Notes under the pieces: model-generated
The model's input: only the letters and a program-made list of their open reading frames with translations
What the model was told of the DNA's origin: nothing
Databases searched by the model: none
Translations under genes and position numbers: made by a program
Shown here: positions 50,801-61,800 of the stretch, piece by piece
Layout: every line of letters begins with the position of its first letter
Position numbering within the stretch: the stretch's first letter is position 1
From: Euglena gracilis
Lineage: Eukaryota > Euglenida > Euglenophyceae > Euglenales
Assembly (NCBI GenBank): GCA_039621445.1
Contig: CP154955.1
Span: 25,580,354-25,644,353, forward strand
DNA: 64,000 bases
Direction: 5' to 3'

Positions 50801-53800
50801 GGGGCGGCCACTCTGGAATCCAAAAGAAATTTGGCCACAAACATGAAAAAAAGCAAAAAAAAATAACCCGGTTCCTTCGGCACCGGGTCACCTTGGTGGT
50901 TTCTTTGCCGACCCCCCAGGAGAGGGGGTTACGGGCCAAAAACCAGTTACCCACCCCCTCAGTTGAACCAGCGCTTCTTGTCTGTTCATCGCCGGCGCTA
51001 AATTTGTTGTGCAGTGACCCACAACAGTGACCAAATGACTGTACTGCCTGGGCCTTCCCTCCCATAACCCTGGCAGGCGGGACCTTGCTCTCCGGCGCCC
51101 GGCGGCCGGCTTCGCCAGCGGCTCCTTCGGCGGCGTCTTGGGCCGGAACAGCGGCGCTGGGCTGAAGCTCCTCGGCCGAGGGCCGGCCTAGGGGGTAGCG
51201 GAGCAACAATACCCCGGCCTGGCCCGGCCGGCACCGAACACGGTGGTGGTCGGGGAGTAACAGGGCCACACCAACCCCAGGGGGGGGGGGGATGGAATCA
51301 ACAATTTCTCACCTCAAACCAGCAATGGCCCGCGGGCGAAACGCAGCCGTTCAGAAGGGGGACCCACTGCAATGACCCTCACCGTGGACTGGCCCATACA
51401 ATTTGTTTACCGACCCCGGGGGGGGGGGTCACTCCACTCTTCAAAAAACCAGTCAGTCACCCCCTCCGGGGGGGGGGGGGGGGGGGAGGGTCGGCCACTC
51501 TGGAATCCAAAGGAAATTTGACCAAAAACATGAAAAAAGGCCAAAAACTTCGGCTTCGGCACCGGGTCACTTTTGTGGTTTCCTTGCCGACCCCCCCCCC
51601 GGGGGGAGGGGGTCCGGGCCAAAAACCAGTCAGTCACTCTGGAAAAACCAGTCACCCACCCCGGGGGGGGGGGGGGGTCGGCCAGTGACTAAGTGATTGT
51701 ATGGACTGGCCACTGACGAACCTCTCAGCGAAGAGAGCCAAAAGCACAGGCTTTCCTTCCCCCACATTCCCCTGCTGGCGAAACCCAGCGGCGGGAGAAA
51801 CGCGCCGGCCCCCCCAAAGGTCCAAAAACAGTGCTGTTCGGGGACTTAGACCATGCATTTGCTTAAGGACCCCGGGGGGGGGGGGTACTGGCTAGCCAAT
51901 CGGCTAGACACTGGAAAAAGTGGACTAGCTAGACCCCCCCTCCCCCGCCCCGGGGGGGGGGGCCGGGGGTCCCCCGCCCCCCCCTCCCCCCCTGGGGGGA
52001 GGGGGGGTCCGGGGGTCCCCCGGACTGGAAAAAAATTTTCCTCCGGCGCTGCGCCGGAGGAAAAATGAGGTTTTTAACAGGTTTTTGGCTGATTTTGTTC
52101 CAAAAATTCCCAAAAATGGCCAAAAACAGGCATTTTTGGCCATTTTTGGGGGTCCCAAAAAAAATCTTCGGCGCTTCGCACCGGTCACTGGAAAAAATTT
52201 TTCCACTAGCTAGCCCTGCTAGCAGACCCCCCCCGGGGGGGGGGGGTCTGCTAGAAAACCCACTAGCCAAATTTGGACTAGCTGCAGTCCAGCCCCCCCC
52301 CCCCCCCGGGGGGTACTGCAATCCCTTAAGCAAATGCCTGACTTAGACCTTGGGGGCCATTTGGGGGTCGATTGTATTTCTCCGAAATATCTCCTGTCCC
52401 GGATAAATTCAGGAAAAAATACTGGACGGAAATTTGAACACATTTTGCCAAGAACACAAAGTGGATCATTCAAATAAATGAGGCATCTATTGTCCACCAG
52501 CCAACCAACTGAGACAGGGCACGAACCCGTGGTACCCACCCTCCCTGGAAATTCTGTCTGGGGCAATTTCATTGCTGCAGGGGAATCACACGAAAAATAT
52601 CGATACACAATTCGATGTACCGTGCACAAGAAAACTTGCTAACACACCAAATTCGGGAAAAAAATGCCGACACACACCGATTTGCAAAAATACATGTTGC
52701 CAATACACACGATGCCAAAGGCCGCCCCAAACCCCTTTCCCCACCCACGCAAGTGGGGGAGACACCGGCGGCTCGGGGGCGAGGAGGCCCAGGGTCGGGA
52801 GTTGGCTGGCGGGCAGCAGCCGCAGCAGCAGCTGCAGTGCATCCAGGGGGCTCCTGGCCGGCGCCGCCGCGGTTGCGGTGCCGCTGGGCCGCGCCTTCAG
52901 CGCCCTCTCCGCCCCTGTGGCGGGCAGGTGGGCCAGTCCAACCTCGGCCAGTCCAATGTCGAGTGGATCCCCTAACCATGGGGGGTCTGCTGACAGCCCA
53001 GCTGGTGGAGTTTTTTCCCAGTGACAGTTTCATTTGGTCCTCAAAGATAAAAAGGTCCGTTTTCGTGCTCTTTGTTAGGTGTGTCTATGCTGGATTTGTT
53101 CACAAAAAAAAATCCCAGAAAAAGAAAAAGGAAAAAACGTTTTTGCATCGGTGCGAAACACTGGAGCTAATTTTTCCCCGATTGGGGGGGACGGAACCCC
53201 AGGGGGGAGGAAGGTCCAGGTGGTGGCGGTTTTTCCAGGCAGTGGAAATAGCCAGTGGCGGGTTTTCCAGCCAGTGGACCCCGGGTCCTCAAGCCAAGAC
53301 CTACAAAAGGTAGGCAAGGTGAAGGCACAGCGTTGAAAGTTGTGCATTGTTAAGCCCCCCCCCCCCCCGGGGGGGGCACTACCAAGCCTTAAGCTGAGGG
53401 CTGGGGAAACCTGGAAACCTGGGGTGGTCGTCTTCGAAAATGAGGGCCATCCCCTGTTTGTCACAATCCGGCACAGTTGCGCCATGACCAGAAGAGCCTC
53501 CGCTGAGGGCCGTCGGTCAGTAGGTGGGGGATTGTCAATCGGCATTGGCCGGCAGACCGCCCCCCTAGAAAGGAGTTGTGGGGAGCAGGGTGAGGTTGGC
53601 AATTGCTGCTTTGGACGCTGTACCCCACCAAACACACACCAGAGGGATCTATCCCATCCGCCCCCTCAGGGTCGGGGGCCTTAACCCCAACCCCAACCCC
53701 AACCCCAACCCCAACCCCAACCCCAACCCCAACCCCAACCCCAACCCCAACCCCAACCCTGACCCTGACCCTAACCCAACCCTAACGTCACTATGGCCAA

Positions 53801-56800
53801 GAGGATGCATGGGTGAGTCCCAACAAAATCTTGGAAATGCCACCAAAATCCCATCGCCTTGGGAAAACCTCGGCCCAACCCTCGCAGCCCACCATTGGCC
53901 GAAATCACGCTGCGGCGGTCCATGCTCCCCATAGGTCGCGCAACCCCTGAGCACCGAAGGCCTGAATTCAATATGTTCGGCACACCGCCACCAGACAAAT
54001 CGGGCGCCGGCGGGCCGCCCGGCACCAGGAGGTGCAGGTGGGGGCAGGGTATTAAGTGATTGGGGAGGGGGGGTCTGGACCCCCCCAGTGGGGGTCAGAC
54101 AGGACCCCTCCTCCCCCTGTGCAAAAAAGAAAAAATTCCGGCGCTTTGCGCTGGAAAAATTTGGGCCAAAAAAAAAACTTTTTTCGCACACTGTTTTTGA
54201 AAAGATCGGACAAATGGAAACCAAAAGTTTTCACCTTCCCCGGCACAAAGCGCCAGAGAGAAAATTTCCCGGGGGGTCCCTGCCCCCCGGTCTTCAGAGG
54301 GGAGGGGGTGGGTCTGACCCCGGCCAACGTCACTTAATCCGCTGGGCGGGGGAGGGGCCTGCCGTCCGCCGACAGCAGGTGGGTCAGGCCCGGCCGCCCC
54401 GGGCACACCACTGACCGCTGCTCCGGCGACAGGAAACGCAGGGCGGGGCAGGCGGGGAACGGCGGCAGACCCCTTTCCCCGCCCCCTCCCCCCCTTAGTT
54501 GCACTGAGGCTTCTTGACTGTTTGTGGCCGGCGCTAACTTCGCTTCTGGCCCGGTTTGTTGTGTGGTGAGTGGCCAGGGACCCCTGACGGCAGTGCTTTT
54601 GCGTTGCTCCCCCTGGCCGGGGGAGCAACCCTGGTGTACTCCCATCGCCGTGGGGACATACACTCACCGTGGCTGGTTGGTGTGGTTCCCGTGGGTGGGT
54701 CCCTCCTCCCCCCCCCCGCCACCCCTGGGGGTGGGGCGAGGGTGGGGGGGGGGGGACAGCGGGAAAGGGCCTGGGCTGGTCCACGAGGAGCTCCACGTGG
54801 GGCACGGGGGCCCCAGCGGGCTGCCCGGCCCCGGTCCCTGGCCCTGCGGCGGTGCACACGCTGTGGCGGGGGAGGGGGGGGGGCTCCCTGGGACGGTCGG
54901 GGGGGGGGGGGGACAGAATCGCCTTCCCGACTTGACGAGCCCTCTTCGGAGTGGGGCATTGGAAGTCAGCCCTTCGCTGCCATTTCAGCGCGTTACGTGT
55001 GCCACCTGCTGGAAATTGAGGGTATATGACCCCCCCCCCGCGCAATCCAATGAATCTGCCTTGCCTTGCTCAAAAATGAATTAGAGGCAATTTGGGGGGG
55101 GGGGGTGAGCGACTTGGTTATTCGTCGCCTTGATAAGAACCTGTCTTCTTCGTCAAAAGTTATCGGAAATACCAAACTTTGGGGAGCGCCTTAATTTTGC
55201 CAAACGAAATTCCTGTGATTTCTCACTGCACCTTTCCGACGCCGCTTAGCACCATCAAAGGCCACAGACGCTGTCCATCGTCCAAGAAGGGCAAACATGA
55301 GATGAGTCAGCCCAAGAAAACAGCCACCGTTCACATAAATTTGCAAACAACACATCTTTTGTCCAGTCTGCCCACCAAACAAAATGCCTGGCTATAGTCT
55401 GGCTCTGGTCTCACAATAACCTGAAGTGCCTGGGCAGACAGACACTCCCCCAGGTCAGTGTCTGGTGACTGTGGGGCAAAATATGTCCACAATAGCCTTT
55501 CCAGCGGAATGGACAAATTTGCAATGGAAAAATGCATCAGAAACCGTTTAAGAAAACCTCGTCTCCATCATGGACTGAGCGGGCGAGACTTCATCAAGAA
55601 CGACATGACATTGGGGGGATAACCGTAGGAGGAGGCTCGATATCGAACGTTCGATCTCGAGTTTCCTCAAACGGCGTTAACCCCCCCTCCAGCCAGCATT
55701 TCCTTTAAGAAAACTCTGGGCAGAAGAAAACCAATCGAGGCAGCATCAGTTTTCAAAAAGAAAAGGACTCACAACCGATAATCAAAAATTCCCCATATTG
55801 TCAAAATCGAAATTTTCCCAACAAAGCTCCCCTTGTTCTTTTCCTTATGATGTTTGTTAGGGATGCACAAAGAAAATAATTTTTTGGTTCCTTTGAAAAC
55901 AACTGCATTTGTGTCTGCCCATCATCAATAACCGAATCCAGTGGACTCCAGTGCTTCACTCAAGCTTCTGCAGACTTCCTTGGGCACAGGCAAAGAACAG
56001 GGGGGGGGGAGGCTGATATTGGAGGCTGTCAGAACAGCGGCGGAAAAATTGCGGGAAAATTGCGGAAAGATTGCAGGAAAATTGCGGGAAAATTGAGATC
56101 GGGAATGTTGGTGTTTCTGCTGGACGGGACGTAAAAAGTTCCCCCCTCAATTATTATGTTTCATTTTGCAAACTGGTCAGTGCCAGGCCACAATATATGA
56201 CACGGACAACTCCAGTAACACCCTGGCCAGCAAGACTACCACGCCACACACATGCGTGCGCACACACACCGTGAATGGACACTCCGGAGGCGGACGCATC
56301 GTCCCCCACCAACAGGCGCAGGAAGGGCCGTGGGGTGGCGGGGTCGGCCGCGAAGAGGTGGGTCAGGCCGGGCCGCCCGACGCAGGCTGCCGGGGGTGGG
56401 TCGGCAGGCAGCAGGAGCCGCAGGTGGGGGCAGGGGCCGGGGCCGGCGGTCAGGAGGTGGCCCACCCCGGGGAGGGGGGCGGCCGGGGGGGCCGGGGGGA
56501 CCGGGACGGGGCCGGCAGACGCTGCGGGGGCACCTGCGCCAACCGCACCAGGAGTCGCCAACCACCAAGCATGCCAGCATTTCGACGTGGACCCTGGGAT
56601 TGTCCCCCACCAGTCCTGGAAAGGCCCCGACGCCTGATTGGCCATGTCCCAGACTGGCACAAATAAATCTAAAATGGCCAAAATGCATGCAACATGACAG
56701 ATCTGCATCCAACCTCCGCACACTTGCTCTCACCTGGGTTCGTGCCACCTGAGTATGTGTGCGTACCCCCCCTCTGCCAACACAGAACACACAACACAAA

Positions 56801-56884
56801 TTCACACACGCACGCACAAACCCACACCCACACCCACACACACCCACCCACCCACCCAACCACACACACACATACACACACACA

Positions 56885-56956
<72 letters not shown>

Positions 56957-58758
56957 GGCTTGGGAGTTGCTCCCAGGCAGCAGCAGCTGCACGTGGCGGC
57001 ATGAGGCCCCATCAGCCGGCAGCAGGTGTGAGATGCCTGGCCAGCCCGGCAACCCCCGCGGATGCTGCGCTGCCACCTCCTCCGGCACCAGGTACCGCAG
57101 GCTGGCATGGTCTCAGACAGGATTGATGTGGACCCGGCGTCATTTCAGGTCCTGGCGGAGGCGCAGTACTGCAAACAAAATTGCACCAGCCATACAACCA
57201 GAAAAGGTATTTTGCACCTTTTAAACGAAAAAAAATGTGTGTTCTCCCCGGAGTGCTGAGCCTTCTTGGGTTTCTAATACCAATGTTGTCCCCAACCTCC
57301 CTGCGTCACATCCTGGGCTTGGAACTCTGCCGACAGCAGGTGGGCAACCCCGGACAGTGGGGGTTCCTCTGCCTCCGTTGGCTTTGGAGTGATGGCAGCC
57401 GATGGGCCATTGTTCCCTGAGGCGGGCGGCGACGTTGGGAAAGGCGCCCGGTCCACACACATGGAATGCGCACAGAGGGCAGCTCCTCACTGCCAACCAG
57501 TCCCTCCATACCTCCGTCCGGTGTTGACGGCGTGGCATGCCAAAAAGGGGGAAAACTCATTGGGGCAGAGCTGAAGAGGTGGTCAACCTCCTTCAGAGGG
57601 CTATTGGGGGGGGGTTCTTCGACGTCATATTATAGCAAAAACTTGCATTCATTTTACGGAAACACACACCCACAGAAAAAACACACGTGCACACACGCAA
57701 ACGCACACGCACACTCACACGCACATGCACACGCACACGCACACGAACACGCACACACACACGCACACGCACACGCACACGCACACGCGCGCGCGCGCAC
57801 ACACACACACACACGCACGCGCGAACACACACCTTGGGAGCTCCCAGGACCGGGCAGCAGCAGCTGCACGTGCTGGCACGGGGCCCCATCAGCCGACAGC
57901 AGGTGTGAGATGCCTGGCCAGCCCGGCAACCCCCGCGGATGCTGCGCTGCCACCTCCTCCGGCACCAGGTACCGCAGGCTGGCATGGTCTCAGACAGGAT
58001 TGATGTGGACCCGTCATTTCAGGTCCTGGCAGAGGCGCAGTGCTGCAAACAAAATTGCACCAGCCATACAACCAGAAAAGGTATTTTGTACCTTTTAAAC
58101 GAAAAAAAAATGTGTGTTCTCCCTGGAGTGCTGAGCCTTCTTGGGTTTCTAATACCAATGTTCTCCCCAACCTCCCTGCGTCACATCCTGGGCTTGGAAC
58201 TCTGCCGACAGCAGGTGGGCAACCCCGGACAGTGGGGGTTCCTCTGCCTCCGTTGGCTTTGGAGTGATGGCAGCCGATGGGCCATTGTTCCCTGAGGCGG
58301 GCGGCGACGTTGGGAAAGGCGCCCGGTCCACACACATGGAATGCGCACAGAGGGCAGCTCCTCACTGCCAACCAGTCCCTCCATACCTCCGTCCGGTGTT
58401 GACGGCGTGGCATCCCAAAAAGGGGGAAAACTCATTGGGGCAGAGCTGAAGAGGTGGTCAACCTCCTTCAGAGGGCTATTGGGGGGGGGGGTTCTTCGAC
58501 GTCATATTATAGCAAAAACTTGCATTCATTTTACGGAAACACACACCCACAGAAAAAACACACGTGCACACACGCACGCACACACACACACACGCACGCA
58601 CATGCACACTCACACGCACATGCACATGCACACGCACACGCACAAGCATACGCACATGCACACACGCGCGCGCACACGCACACGCACACGCACACGCACA
58701 CGCACACGCACACGCACACGCACACGCACACGCACACGCACACGTCCACGCACACGTC

Positions 58759-58789
<31 letters not shown>

Positions 58790-58824
58790 ACGCACACGCA
58801 CACGCACACGTCCACGCACACGTC

Positions 58825-58855
<31 letters not shown>

Positions 58856-61800
58856 ACGCACACGCACACGCGCGAGCGCGCACACACACCGGCTTGGGAG
58901 CTCCCAGGGCCAGGCAGCAGCAGCTGTACGTGCTGGCGCGTGGTCCCATCCGCCGACAGCAGGTGTGAGATGCCCGGCCAGCCCGGCAACCCCCGCGGAT
59001 GCTGCGCCGCCACCTCCTCCGGCACCAGGTACCGCAGGCTGGCGTGGTCCCGGAACTCCGCCGACAGCAAGCACTCCACCCCCGTCAGTGGGGCCCCCTC
59101 TGCCGCAGAGTCTTGCAAAGGATATCTACCGGGCATTTGCCCCTTCATCCCATCTTTCCAATATCCAAATCTGGCATATAACGGCATGGACTCTTAAAAA
59201 AAAAAAACGAGGCAAAATGCAAATTAATGCCGAAAAAAAAGGATTTTAAACAATTGGGTGAACCCAAAAATACCCAAAATGGCATTTCCGGACTTTCGGG
59301 AACATGTGATTTCAAAGAGACCCACTTCGCATCCGAAGATTTGGGGCCATAGATCCACTCAGTGAACCCGCAGGGGGCACTTTTTCCCGGGCGCAACCCA
59401 CCCACCCACTTTTTTGAAACCCACCCACCCACGACCCCCCCCCTTAGATGCACTTTGACTTCTGTCTGGTTTAAGGCCTGGCGCTGCATTCCGCCACTGG
59501 CCCTTCCTTCAGAGCAACTCCCAATAACTGTCCGACCCCATAATCACTGGGACTTCAAACTTTCGTTGTGTGTTTTCCTTGCCCTTCCCCTCCCCCTTGG
59601 GTTTTGGGTCCCCCTTTCTGGCTGTTGCTGTTGCCGCTGCTTCTGTTGCTGCTCGATTTCGTTCCCAAGGGGTGCTCGGGGTGGTAAGGGCCTGTCCCTC
59701 CACTGCGTGCCGGCGGGTACCGGTGTCACCTGCAGTGGGCCCTTTTTACCGCCACGGCCCGCCGGGTCCCCCTGGGAAAGAAATACTTTCCGCCACTGCT
59801 TGCTAGACTGCTGCTGATGCTGGTTTGCCCCCCCCCCGGGTCCAAAGGGTTTGACCCCCCCCACCCACCAAAAATCCAGCCAAAAGCGGCCGAGAACACT
59901 GGAAAAAATCCGGCTCGGCCCAGCAAAAAAACTGGCCCATGGCACACCCCACCCCCCCCTCCTGGGGGGGGGATCCTGGGGCAACCCACCCACCCACCCA
60001 CCCACCCTCCCACCCACCCACTCTCAACAACCCACCCGCCAGAGGGTAACACAGGGGTCAAGTGAATCAGTGCTTGCGGCAGTGGACCCCCAGCAACACC
60101 CTGCTCGCCCTCAGTGGGCTGTGGCTTGCGGACAACAGCGGCGGCCACGGTTGGAATGGGGGTTCCCTTGCCTGCACAGGCAGAGGGAGGCGGTCCGGCC
60201 CTCACCTTGGGGACCTGGCCTTTGCCTGACACAACACGCAAGCCGCACGGCGGGGTGGGAGCCTGGCGGCCCAGGCACCCAGCCCAGGCGTCAGGGCCCC
60301 CAACCATAACCCCCCATTTATGCCAACCCCCCCCCCCGCACCCCGGGAAAGAAGAAATACATTTATACCGACGCCCCCATTTACACCGACCCCCTGGAGA
60401 ACAGGCAAAAATACATTCATACTTAATACTTACCTCATGCTGGCCCGCCTCTCTTGCATCCGGTGCGCCCCAAGGTCACGCACAAAACAGCACAAAGAGG
60501 TCACAATAAACGCAAAGAGGCACTCACACTCACCCCAGCATCCACGAAATGAAAACAGATGGATTGTTGTATTGGGGGTGGACAACAAAACAGGGGAGGA
60601 CGAATGCAAAAATGCATCGTCCCTACCCCTCACCCCCCTGAGTTGCACTAAGGCTTCTGTTGCACTAAGGCTTCTTGTCTGTTTATGGTCGGGGCTAACT
60701 TCGCTTCTGGCCCAGTTTGTTTGGTGAGTGGCCAGGGACCCCTTACACCAGTGCTCTTTTGTTGCTCCCCCGGGCTGGGTGAGCAACTCTGGTGTAATTC
60801 CAGCGCTGGCCCCCCCCCCAGTCGAGCACCTTGACCCATTTATACTGACCTCCCCATTTACACCAACCCCCTGGGATTTCAAGAAATGTAAAAGTGACAT
60901 ACCGACCCATCAGTGTAAACGGGGGTGGGGGGTACCTTGCCTATGGCCCCCCAGGGGAGGGGTCACTTTCCACTTTCAAAAGAAAGTTTTCTCAAACAAC
61001 CAGTCACCCACTTCCTACCCCCTGGGGTGGCAAGTGGTCACTCTGGTCACTCGGGCCAAAATGGCTCAAAATCAAAGGATTTTGACCAAAAGCTCCAAAA
61101 AATTTAAAGCAGCTTCGGCACCGCGGGTAGGCCAACGCTGACCGACCCACCATGGGGGGTCAGGAGCCAAAATACCAGTCAGTCCAAAAAAAAAAGTCAA
61201 GCCCGCCCAGGATCGGACACTGGTATGACCCCGACCCCGACCCATGGGTGGGGAGGTCTGAGCAGGGCTGGACCACTGGCCTGCCCAACCCCCCCTCCCC
61301 TGGCACCGGCGGGCTGGGGGGGGGGGGGCACACCAGGCAGGAGCAGCTGGACATGGGGGCGGGGCGACGGGTCTGCCGCCAGGAGGGCATGGATGCCCGG
61401 CTGGGGCTGCGCGGCGAACGGCATCGTGGGGCGCTGGCACTCCGCTGCGGTGGGCCGGGCGATGGCGAAGGGAGCGACGGAGTTGGGGCGCCGCGATCAG
61501 AAAAGCAAGAAAGGCAAGCAACGCCGGCCCAAGGTCGCGAACGCACGGACAAAACCGCCACGGGTGGGGGGCCTTCCGCCTCAGCCCTGCCATGCCGGGG
61601 GGGCACACTGGGAACAGGGTGGCCAGCGGGCAGCAGGTACGGCGTGAAGCTGCAGCCCTCGCGCAGCAGGTTGGGCAGGAGTCCGACGACGGGGGTCCGG
61701 CCCATACAATTGCTTACCGACCCCCGGGGGGGGGGGGGGAGGGGGGTCACTCCACTTTTTTAAAAACCAGTCAGTCACTCATTTTCAAAAAACCAGCCAG

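Larger units (their letters stand above)
56784..58534 (-). repeat. 875-bp tandem duplication inside the large gene
   Basis: Two almost identical units, with corresponding points 874 bases apart (for example 57181 and 58055). Each holds a 255-nt coding exon (85 codons, phase 1-1), split by one nonconventional intron, and a CA/GT microsatellite. A diverged third copy of the exon is 59099-58890 and lacks the intron. Confidence 0.9.

Noticed and set aside
53640-53780. (AACCCC)n array as a chromosome end
   Set aside because: Coding exons of the same gene lie on both sides, so it is interstitial.
59550-60171. Another nonconventional intron near 59800-60075
   Set aside because: Flanking 8-mers (GCCGCAAG and CTAGCAAG) and terminal repeats match too poorly to claim, although an in-frame join is possible.
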